64,000 nucleotides of DNA, from contig NC_066581.1 of NCBI RefSeq assembly GCF_024323335.1, positions 442,829,816 to 442,893,815 on the forward strand, read 5' to 3'. The stretch's first letter is position 1, and each line of letters opens with the position of its first letter. Below are positions 55,236-64,000 of this stretch, one piece after another. The DNA is from Lathyrus oleraceus (Eukaryota; Streptophyta; Magnoliopsida; Fabales; Fabaceae). The notes beneath the pieces are model-generated. The model did no database searches. It had not been told where the DNA came from and saw only the letters and a list, made by a program, of their open reading frames with translations. The position numbers were made by a program, and so were the translations under genes.

Positions 55236-57014
55236 ACTTACGAAACCATGAATCTGATAACTATTTATTTTCTGTATTAATACGATTAAAGACAGAGTGA
55301 ATCAAAGATTAAATTGAGATCAATTAAGTTATATATGTGATATATATAATCCTGATGGAAAATACATTATATATGATATAATGTTCTCGTTTCGTTCATT
55401 CAAACACTCAATGGTTGTTTTCCTTTGAGCGATCAATGGTCGTTTACTTTTTGATCCGATGTTAGTATGGTGAAGCAATGACATATTGATCAATCATACT
55501 GAATAAATAATCGAGATGTGTTTGACGGTCTGAAATTGGTGCATCAGGGTTAGTGACGGCACAAGGGTTGTGTTGTCAGAGAGTTATGCGATTGGGGTTG
55601 TGACTGCACAAGAGTTGTGCTTTCTAAACACTTTTTGGAACAGTGTTAACCGATTAATGCATATGGTTAACCGGTTAACGCATTTGGTTAACCGGTTAAC
55701 GCAAGACGAAAAACAGTTTTCCAAGAGATTTTCAAACAGTGTTAACCGGTTAACGCATTTGGTTAACCGGTTAACGCAAGGCAGAAAACAATTTTTGAAC
55801 AGATTTCAAACAGTGTTAACCGGTTAACGCATATGGTTAACCGGTTAACGCAAGGCAAAATTCACCCGTTCGGCTAACTCAGTGCTTTAAAGTATCAAGT
55901 GTTGATGCGAAAAGTGACGTCGATTTTAAATGAATTGTTCAATAAAAATTTCGGCCAGGGGCGCTGCCCCCTTGACCCCCGTCCGCTGACCGGCCAGCGG
56001 ACCCTTGGCTAACTCTGCGTAGTGTGATCGGTTGTCGAAATTTAATTTGGTTTTAATTAATTAAAAGAATTAAAATTGATAATAATAATAATGTGTTTAT
56101 TATTGTCTTGTGGTGATCGGTTATGGCCTTAGTTTTCCTTTATTTTGTTTTGGTTTTTTAAAATACGACCTGCGTGTCGTGCCTCTCTTTTAATCTCTCA
56201 ATGTAACTTCTTTTCTCATCTCACTCCCTCGTATGTAAAACGAGTTTCTTTTATGTGATGTAATGTTATGAAGAAAGCAAAGAAGTCAGTGCCAAAGGAG
56301 GACAACCTTGAAGATATTTCTTGGAGAAGCTTAGATCGTTCTTAGGTTAGCTTAGGTTCTCTCATTGGCTTGGGAGAACAATTGCGCTAGGGGCCATAAC
56401 TGTTTCATTATGTATGTATGTATGTTGATGCTTGTGAATGTATGTTGATGCATGTGAGAGGCGATTTATATGATAAATAAGCCGGTGAGATCAGAAAAAT
56501 TGCAATTCTCTCAAATTAAATATTAAGTTTATGCTTTCCAAGTTTTAACACTCATCAAGACTAGTATCGGATAATGTAGGTTTCGCCTACGCGAGGTGCA
56601 TGTTCTATATTAGTAAGGTGAGATGGGATAATTGTAATATCCAACTGCTAAAACGATGGGTCAAACTTAATTATAATAATATTATATATGTCTGGAAGCA
56701 AGAGTTAGGAATGATCCATATGATGGATTGGAATAAGGAGTTATTCACCCAACTGGAATTTTCAAGAGTTGTATGAGATACAACTAGAAAGAGTTCCTAC
56801 CTAAATAACCTAGTTTTGTGTAATCCACCTACGCGGACTTAGAACGAAGTGAAATATCGATCTCGACCCACTAGAAAATCTTCCAACGATATTTTCTGAA
56901 TCAAATGATGAGGGTCATTTGTTTTGAGTAAAATAGTGGGAGCATATTTGATTAAAGGCCTAATTAAATATGTCAATGATATTTATATTTTCATTAATCC
57001 TTATGTAGATTATC
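55236..57014 (+). other. copia 5' leader, long and repeat-bearing
   Basis: 1.78 kb without recognisable coding sequence before the gag ATG. It holds the GGTTAACC palindrome array (55645-55849), a short GC-rich stretch (55950-56010, GGGGCGCTGCCCCCTTGACC) and TATG/TGTATG repeats near 56410. Its reading frames are not conserved protein. Confidence 0.7.
55645..55849 (+). repeat. palindromic GTTAACCGGTTAAC repeats in copia leader
   Basis: Perfect 14-base palindromes at 55666, 55687, 55741, 55762, 55815 and 55836, plus a degenerate one at 55645. Neighbours within a pair are 21 bases apart; pairs recur every 74-75 bases. Spacers contain ACGCATTTG or ACGCATATG, and AACAGTGTT precedes each group. Confidence 0.9.
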
Positions 57015-58214
57015 ATGAAAGCAAACACCTCTAACAACATCTTGGGATCAATCCTTGACAAAGAAAAATTGTCTGGGACAAATTTTCTGGATTGGCACTG
57101 AAACCTGAGGATTGTCCTCAAACATGATAAAAAGCTGTATGTCTTGGAGAAACCTGTTGCTGAAGAGGAACCTCCTAGTTCTGCACCTAAGGCAGAAAGA
57201 GATGCTTATAAGAAGCATGTCGATGATGCCAATGAAACTGCTTGTCTCATGCTAGCTACCATGAACTCAGAATTGCAAAAGCAACATGAGAACATGGCAG
57301 CGTTCGATATGATCGAACACCAGAAGATGCTCTATCAAGAGCAAGCAAGGCATGAGAGGTTTGAATTTTCAAAAGCCCTTTTTCAAGGCAAGTTAGCTGA
57401 GGGAGCCCCTGTAGGTCCCTATGTACTCAAGATGATTGGGTATGTGGAAAACCTTGAGAGATTGGGTTTTCCCATCGGAAAGGAACTTGCGACTGATTTG
57501 ATCTTGCAATCATTGCCAGATGGGTTCAGTCAATTTGTCCTAAATTTCAATATGAATGATATGGACAAATCGCTTCCTGAACTGCTCGCCATGTTAAGAA
57601 CTGCCGAGCAGAATCTGAAGTCAAAAGGGAAGTCAATTCTGATGATCGGAAATGGAAAGAGACAGAACAAAAGGCCCACTAAGCAGGGTGATAAAGGGAA
57701 AGGCAAGGAAGTTTCCAAACCCAAACCCACTGTTGCTGCATTAAAGCCTAGTGGAGCCATAGAAAAAGAAGGCACTTGCTTCCATTGCGTTAAGACCGGA
57801 CACTGGAAGAGAAACTTCCCAAAGTACCTGGAAGATAAGAAGAATGGAGTAGAGACTTCAACTTCAGGTATTTTTGTTATTGAAATTAATTTATCTACTT
57901 CTGCATCATGGGTATTAGATACTGGATGCGGTTCTCACATTTGTACCAATGTGCAGGGACTAAAAAGGAGTAGAGATTTGGAAAAAGGTGAAGTCGACCT
58001 ACGAGTTGGCTATGGAGCAAAGGTTACTGCTTTAGCCGTAGGAACTTATGTATTGACTTTACCTAATGGTTTAATAATTCAGTTAGAGAACTGTTATTAT
58101 GTACCTGCAATTAGCAGGAATATTATTTCCATTTCTTGTTTGGACAAGTTTGGTTTTTCATTTATAATAAAGAACAATTGTTTAATTGGTTTTACATTAA
58201 TACTAAAAGGATGA
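57015..58214 (+). pseudogene. gag-pro: copia gag-protease
   Basis: The original start is probably the ATG at 57015 (MKANTSNNILG). A TGA at 57099-57101 breaks it after LDWH, and an open frame runs from an internal ATG at 57144 to 58214. The Gag region has FEFSKALFQGKLAEG and LPDGFSQFVLNFNMNDM. The zinc knuckle CFHCVKTGHWKRNF has Phe in place of the last Cys. The protease has WVLDTGCGSHIC and continues to NCYYVPAISRNIISIS. The frame is lost near 58200, just before the integrase zinc region. Confidence 0.87.
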
Positions 58215-59173
58215 AACCTAATGAGTTAAATCCAACTCACCTTTGGCATTGTCGATTAGGCCACATAAATGAGAAACGCATTTCCAAACTCCATAAAGAT
58301 GGATTGTTGGACTCTTTTGATTATGAATCATATGAGACATGCATATCTTGTTTAATTGGAAAGATGACAAAGTCTCCATTCACAGGAAAAGGTGAAAGAG
58401 ATAATGATCTTTTGGCCCTCATACATACTGATGTATGTGGACCACTGAACATGCCAGCCAGAGGAGGTTTTCAGTACTTCATCACATTTACTGATGATTT
58501 CAGTAGATATGGTTATGTGTATTTAATGAAACACAAATCATAGTCCTTTGAAGAGTTCAAGGAATTCAAGAATGAAGTACAAAACCAACTAGGTAAGAAT
58601 ATTAAAACTCTTCGATCAGATCGAGGTGGTGAGTATTTAAGCCTAGAGTTTAATGACCATCTGAAAGAGTGTGGGATCCTATCCTAACTTACTCCTCCTG
58701 GAACACCCCAATGGAATGGTGTATCTGAGAGAAGAAATCGAACCCTGTTGGACATGGTCCGATCCATGATGAGTCACGCCGATCTTCCAAACTCCTTTTG
58801 AGGACATGCACTATTGACATCAGCTTACACACTTAACCATGTTCCATCCAAAAGGGTTGAAAAGACACCATATGAGATATGGAGTGGTAAGGAACCACAT
58901 ATGTCTTACATGAAGATTTGGGGTTGCGAAGTTTATGTGAAACGACAAATTTCAACTAAGCTTGAGCCAAAATCTGACAAATGCTTATTTGTGAGGTATC
59001 CTAAAGAAACAAGAGGGTATCACTTCTACAATCCTTCTGAGGGCAAAGTGTTTGTCGCTCGAATTGGAGTTTTCCTAGAAAAGGATTTTATTTCCAAAGG
59101 AATCAGTGGGAGGAAAGTAGAGCTTGAAGAAATTCAAGAATCAAAAGGCATTGATACACCTATGGATGAATAA
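58206..59173 (+). pseudogene. copia integrase
   Basis: Begins in a new frame after a shift: LWHCRLGHINEKRISKLHKD and CISCLIGKM (GAG-pre-integrase zinc region). The core contains Asp in IHTDVCGPL, Asp in ITFTDDFSRYGYVY and Glu in NGVSERRNRTLLDM, so all three catalytic residues are visible, but stops fall at about 58543, 58684 and 58800. The C-terminal part (ETRGYHFYNPSEGKVFVAR) ends in a stop at 59173. Confidence 0.85.
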
Positions 59174-59998
59174 GAGCAGGAAACACAAATAGTTGTGTAA
59201 GAGCAACCTGCTCAAGTAGAACAAGACCAGCGTAGGTCAGGCAGGATACGTCACCTACCTGAGATATATCGATATCTGATCAAGGTGATGTATTACTCAT
59301 GGATTCATCAAAAACGAAGATGAGCCTTGTGTCTACAAGAAGGTTAATGGGAGCATGATCGTGTTCCTGGTATTATATGTAGATGACATATTACTCATTG
59401 GAAACGATATCCTATACTTTGATCACCTTGGTTGGGGAAATGCTTTTCTATGAAGGACCTAGGTGAAGCAGCCTATAAATTAGGAATCAGAATCTATAGA
59501 GATAGATCACAAAATGCTTGGCCTAAGTCAGAGTACATAGACAAAGTGTCGAAACGCTTTAATATGAATGGTTCCAATGGTTATGTGTTTTGCTTAAATG
59601 GTGGCGCTGTGAGCTAGAAAAGTTCAAAGCAAGATATAGTTGTTGATTCTACAACCGAGGCTGAGTATATTGCTGCCTCAAGTGCAGCAAAGGAAGCTGT
59701 TTGGATCAAAAAGGTTCATTAGTGAACTTGGCATAGTCCCTAGCATTGTGGATCCCATTGGTCTCTATTGTGATAACAATGGTGCTATCGAATAAGCTAA
59801 GGAGCCTAGATCTCATCAACGATCCAATTACAAACTTAGGCGTTATCACCTCATTCGAGATAGAGGAGATGTGAAAATATGTAGAGTACCAACACTTGAC
59901 AATATTGTTGACCCACTAACAAAGCCTCTTGCACAGCAGAAGCATGATGGCCATACTAGATCAATGTGCATTAGGGGTATGCCTGATTGGCTCTAGTG
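59174..59998 (+). pseudogene. copia RT and RNase H remnants with internal deletions
   Basis: After the integrase tail (RRSGRIRHLPEIY) the RT begins only at its late part: EDEPCVYKKVNGSMIVF and YVDDILLIGNDI, so most of the fingers and palm are deleted near 59301. MKDLGEAAYKLGIRIYRDRS follows. A second deletion near 59578 joins this to the RNase H end (GYVFCLNGGAVS, stop, STTEAEYIAASSAAKEAVW, LYCDNNGA). Non-functional. Confidence 0.82.
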
Positions 59999-60010
59999 CT
60001 AGTGGGAGAT
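59999..60010 (+). other. copia polypurine tract
   Basis: The purine-rich run in CTAGTGGGAGAT directly precedes the right LTR start TGTTAGTG at 60011. Confidence 0.75.
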
Positions 60011-61307
60011 TGTTAGTGTAAGCCCTAGAGGCCAATACTTTTGGTACTTGTATCGAATTATTTATTAATAATAAAAGGCATTTTCTTTATTATATTTGAT
60101 TAATAAAGTCCCTAGAATAGCTAGTCCGTTTAATGTATCAAGTATGACTTAATCATGAGATGACATTAAAAATAAGGACACTATTCTTAAAGTATCCATA
60201 GTCGAGCTTTATTGTGAAGTGGGATAACATTAAAGCATTAAGACTATTATGTTTGTAGACTGATGATCACATCTCATGGATCATGGATAAAGAGTTATCA
60301 AGTCTTAAACATAGGTATGAATATTAAGAGTAATATTTATACCGGATTGACCCACTACGAAAATACTATATAGAAAGTTATGCAAAGTGTCATAAGTTAT
60401 TCTCATGGTGATAATGGTGTATACCACTCTTCGACCTGAAACCACTATGGACCCTAGATGTAGAGTCGAGTGCTTTGTTGCTGATCCAACATTGTCCGTA
60501 ACTGGATAACCATGAAGACAGTTGATGGGTAATCCACGAAGCATGCTGAGGGACATGAGTGACCTAGATGGAATTTGCCCATCCTGCGTAACAGGATAAA
60601 TGTCTATGGGCCCAATATTGAACTGGACAAGGATGACACGGTCTATACCTTGTGTTCCATATAGACATAAGGGCAAAGGGGTAATTATACACATAATTAT
60701 TATCACAGAAGGACTTGTCAGATCGCATGACATTTTCATGACTTGGGTAGTAGTGATGTGTTGCTAGATACCGCTCACTGTTTATTATGTTAAATGCGTG
60801 ATTTAATATAATTGCCAACGCCGCGAAAACCTTTAGGGTCACACACAAAAGACGGATTGATGAGAGATAGAGTAACTAAGGAACACCGTAAGGTACGGTA
60901 TACTTAAGTAGAATACGAAATATGGTAAGGTACCAAATACTTAAGTGATTTTGGCATATTATGAGATATGGGCCAAAATACACTTAAGTGGGCTTTTTAG
61001 CTTGAAGCCCACACAAGTGGTTTTATAAATAGAACCCCTTGGGTAGAAGCATTGTCACTCAACTCAAGTGAACTCTAAATGGAATTTCGTTTCCCTCTCT
61101 CTCTCACTCAAAGCCTTCATTCAAAACAGTTAGCACTGCGTTTGAAGGAATCCGTTCGTGTGGACTGAGTAGAGACGTTGTCATCGTTCGACGTTCGTGA
61201 TCTCCACAAGAGGTAACGATTCTATCACTGATCATGCCCATTCGTAAGGATCACTAAATGGAGAAATTTTTAAATTCCGCTGCGCCTTGGATGGCAATTC
61301 TCCTTCA
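60011..61307 (+). repeat. copia 3' LTR
   Basis: 1,297 bp, TG...CA, pairs with 53925-55221. It is followed directly by ATAGTGGCAGTCC, the continuation of the old Ogre-like LTR. Confidence 0.92.
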
Positions 61308-62190
61308 ATAGTGGCAGTCCGTATTTGTCCCTAGAGTTTTTTGGCTAATACTCAGACATTTAATTCCTTCTTTTTTGGCCAAATATCAGATAGTGGCAAC
61401 CGTGTTGTTCCACGTATCATTTAACGTCGTTTCCCTTTATGGTACAAATCCCATTTCTCGTATGGATTCCAATAGAATTTCACTTTCAATTTCAAACTAT
61501 ACTTCTTCAGTCACTTATTACCAAATCCTTCGATTCTGTGACTTTGGTCACTTCATTCCATTCATCTCCATGATGTATTCATACTCTGCCTTCATTCACT
61601 CCGTGTGATATACCAGTATTATTTGAGCCAAATACACTACCTCTCTGTGCTCCATCTTGCGTCATCTTGTGACCCAAGAGATGTTTGGGTCATACCCCCA
61701 AACACTTATTTCTTCATATTTTCGGCATTACCCTATAGCGGCAGCCATGCTATCCCACATACTGGTAAGAGCCACCTTACTCTTGGGTTCATGTTTTCAC
61801 CCTTGTTGGAGTTCAAAACACTATCCTTTGGTTTAGACCATACTTTGATCACAACTTCTTTTCATTTCCTACAACTAGTTGTTTGAAGTACGGGGCTCTG
61901 AATTCCTCGTTGCACTATGAGGATAAGTAGGCATGAGAGCCCTAATCCTCACCGAGCATTTTATCTATTTCTTTTCTTTTTCCCTCATTATTTTGTGAGT
62001 ATCCTTTAGATCACACCTTTTCGAGAGAGAATAATCAAAATGGAGCCTATGGAGTACCATGGATGTTTGGGGTGCTAATACATTTGCCTTGCATAACCGA
62101 CTTCCTTACCCAGCATATCTCTTTCCCTCAGGTTTTATCGATGGTGACAATGTTGTATGTTCGAGCGTACAATATGTTCGGGTATATTTC
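61308..62190 (+). repeat. old Ogre-like LTR, copy B, right part (Ogre-R 5' LTR end)
   Basis: The first 400 bases match 50318-50720. After 61703 it continues with Ogre-type LTR blocks: a nested hairpin (61889-61929), GGGGTGCTAATACATTTGCC (62070) and CATAACCGACTTCC. The terminus and PBS are not recognisable; the sequence near 62150-62190 (GGTGACAATGTTGTATG) corresponds to the last conserved part of other LTR ends. Confidence 0.7.
61889..61929 (+). other. nested LTR hairpin, Ogre-R
   Basis: Inner CCTCGT (61905-61910) pairs with ATGAGG (61917-61922), with one G-T wobble, around a 6-base loop. The outer stem is reduced to TAC/GTA. It is decayed, but the inner stem still pairs and GGCTCTGAATT precedes it as in the others. 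Confidence 0.55.
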
Positions 62191-62884
62191 GACTAGCTTC
62201 AGTTTGGGATGCTTCATTGCTTGGAGTACTTTCTAGTCGCTAAAAGGAGTCGAACCTAGTTTAGGATGTTTCCTCTCTAGTTTTAGGTGTTTCTCTTTAT
62301 ACCTTACTCTCTTTATATTATTCATCATTTACTGCTTTACGTTTTTGCATTTCCTGTTACATTGGATATTTGTATATGTTATTGTTGGGATGGGGTTGAT
62401 ACTATATGAGTGAAGCTCTATACCTGAGCTTAGTATACACATAGGATAGACTCATGGATAATCATGTACACCTACGTTTCACGCATTGGGTTGTCACGAG
62501 AACCACACCCATACTAGATTCACTTGGAAGTATTTTTCTCCTATGAGCATTGACTACGGCAAGGTATTTTTATTTCGAGTCGATGACTCTGGGAGACCTT
62601 CTAGGGACCACCTTGAAGCATAGTCCATACCTGTGAGGGGGATATGAGTTTTTCTTGCAGGAAACCATAAACTCCACCTACCTTGATACTCATATTACGT
62701 CGAACTTTTGAACTTACAGCAAATGGCATATACAGATTATTCTAAATGTATTAGAGTTTTGAATATGCATTATCTATATCATTCCATCATGCATTATCAG
62801 TCATCATGACAAATCTTTTTGCATATACATTTCTTTCCAAGAATCCAAGAGCCTAGTTTGTTGACTAAGCATCTAAGACGAATC
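62191..62884 (+). other. Ogre-R leader, decayed
   Basis: Non-coding. Its general look (T-rich CATTTACTGCTTTACG near 62325, then GATACTATATGAGTGAAGC) resembles the Ogre-1 leader between the LTR and ORF1. No PBS was recognised. Confidence 0.5.
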
Positions 62885-63415
62885 ATGACTTCTGAGAGAA
62901 AGAGCACTCACATTTACAAGTTTGTAGAGCCTCAGTTGATTGTTTTGAGAGGATTAGGGGCACGTCTCGTTCTTGGAAGCAGAGATGAATTCAAGAAGGC
63001 TTATGGAAATCTCCTATGAATGTTGAACACTGAAATCAATACCGTTGTTGTGCACACTCTAGTGCAATTCTATGACCCTCCGTTGAGATGCTTTACGTTC
63101 CGAGATTATCATTTGGCACCCATATTGGAAGAGTATTCACATATTCCAGGTATTGGGATCAAGAACCGAGTGCCTTATGTCTGCACTAAGGAACTCCCCA
63201 AATACCAAGTCCTTGTTGAAGCCCTCCACATAAGGAAGAAGGAAGTTGAGTTGAACCTAAAACCTAAGGGTGGATGTCATGGGTTTACCTTAAAGTTTCT
63301 TGTTAATAAAGCTACTACGTTCACCAAAGGTGAGAGTTGGACGACTTTCAACGCCATTCTAGCTCTACTTATCTTTGGGATCGTACTGTTTCCAAACATG
63401 GAAGAATTTGTGAAC
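62885..63415 (+). pseudogene. Ogre-R ORF1 fragment (DUF7745-like)
   Basis: It starts MTSERKSTHIYKFVEPQ at 62885. A TGA at 63017-63019 is in frame. Beyond it are LVQFYDPPLRCFTFRDYHL, PILEEYSHIPGIGI and LALLIFGIVLFPNMEEFVN, all matching ORF1 of Ogre-1 and Ogre-2. The frame then stops matching ORF1: the C-terminal half and the start of gag are deleted. Confidence 0.82.
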
Positions 63416-64000
63416 ATGACCATGGTGGTTGTGTTATTTGTAGCGTCAACCCTCGAGGATGTGTAATTGTTAAGATGGATATTCAAAAACTGATGGATGA
63501 AAATGTTATTCAAATTCAACAATCCAGGTATATGAGGAATGATTTATTTGTCATTATGCTAGTGTTCAAGACCCTCAAGCGGGTAGTTATTCAATTTGAT
63601 AGCAGCATCAGAAATGTCAACAGATTGGTATCGTCATTGGTTATACGGTTAGCGGGCCCCATCCCCTATTCATATGATAAAGTAGTGCCTTATAAGTACA
63701 AATGCCACCATGATTGAGAATGGGCAAGTGGTTCATCTTCCCACTGCAAATTCAATTGTGAGCATTGCAGATGTCGTAAAGGTGACCATAGTGGTCGAGT
63801 GTTTGATTCGGTTGTGGATGATGTTTCTGTGGGTAAGAAAGCAGAAGTTCCTACAATTGATTCGGTTAGTGCTCCAACTTGTCTGTCTGGTTAATCTAGC
63901 AGGTGTAAGGCTAATGATGATGATCATGATGAGGTACTTCATTTGATCAAGGGAAGAGAGTTCAATGTTGTGGGCAGTTGCTTCAGACATCGTCCAAGAT
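63412..64000 (+). pseudogene. Ogre-R gag fragment joined to ORF1
   Basis: From 63412, in the +1 frame relative to ORF1, translation gives EHDHGGCVICSVNPRGC and VRLAGPIPYSYDKVVPYKYK, corresponding to EHNHDKCRVCSVNRLGC and the proline-rich gag-protease linker of Ogre-2. It stops at 63715-63717. The linker then continues with frameshifts to the window end, where GREFNVVG and LLQTSSK correspond to the pre-protease segment. Confidence 0.78.

Larger units (their letters stand above)
53925..61307 (+). mobile_element. Ty1/copia element, damaged, with paired LTRs
   Basis: Two 1,297-bp LTRs, a tRNA-iMet-type PBS, a long leader, gag-protease, integrase, then truncated RT and RNase H, and a purine tract before the right LTR. 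At least four stops and one frameshift, plus two internal deletions in the RT-RNase H part, make it non-autonomous. The LTRs differ visibly (roughly 2-3 percent by eye), so it is older than Ogre-2. No matching target duplication was seen. Confidence 0.92.

Noticed and set aside
60305..60739. Antisense open frame in the copia LTR, also at 54219-54470
   Set aside because: Present in both LTRs through LTR identity but of different length in each. No recognisable protein.

Overview
This is plant repeat DNA made almost entirely of nested LTR retrotransposons. I see no host gene, tRNA, rRNA or CRISPR array. Giant Ogre/Tat Ty3-gypsy elements with tRNA-Arg-type primer sites, an extra ORF1, an intron between protease and reverse transcriptase and two RNase H domains point to a dicot, most likely a legume of the pea/vetch/lentil group. 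That taxonomic call is an inference.

Layout. (1) 1-13221, plus strand: Ogre-1. It has the end of a 5' LTR (to 1944), PBS, ORF1 with one stop, an intact gag-pro, an intron, an intact pol, and a polypurine-like end near 12633. From 12634 a different LTR (LTR-Y) begins. (2) 13222-40771, minus strand: Ogre-2, a complete 27,550-bp element. Its two LTRs are 6,315 bp each and nearly identical, and the flanking target duplication is ATGGC. It inserted into LTR-Y. (3) 40777-43952: the rest of LTR-Y, with a TATA box, a ~178-bp tandem array and a typical Ogre/Tat LTR end. It abuts a broken integrase. (4) 43953-50151, minus strand: a decayed Athila-like element with one LTR. (5) 50152-50722: a piece of an old Ogre-like LTR. 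(6) 50722-53772: a second, deleted copy of the Athila segment, created by a tandem duplication of about 4.4 kb. (7) 53773-53924 and 61308-64000: the second copy of the old Ogre-like LTR, running on into a decayed Ogre (Ogre-R). (8) 53925-61307, plus strand: a damaged Ty1/copia element with 1,297-bp LTRs, inserted in that LTR.

Inferred order on the right: Ogre-R, then Athila into its LTR, then tandem duplication, then copia insertion. On the left: Ogre-1/LTR-Y, then Ogre-2. Ogre-2 is young (about 28 LTR differences seen by eye, no length change). It carries an in-frame UAG in gag and an Asp-to-Asn change at a catalytic integrase position, so this copy probably cannot move without help.

The most interesting signals are RNA-like structures. 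A nested hairpin lies near the 3' end of every Ogre-type LTR here; its outer stem is mostly conserved while its inner stem changes sequence but stays paired. A second hairpin, repeated eight times in the Ogre-2 3' untranslated region, also shows compensatory changes. Further structure includes a duplicated leader hairpin, palindromic GGTTAACC repeats in the copia leader, and many short matches to the primer-binding-site core in the Ogre-2 3' region.
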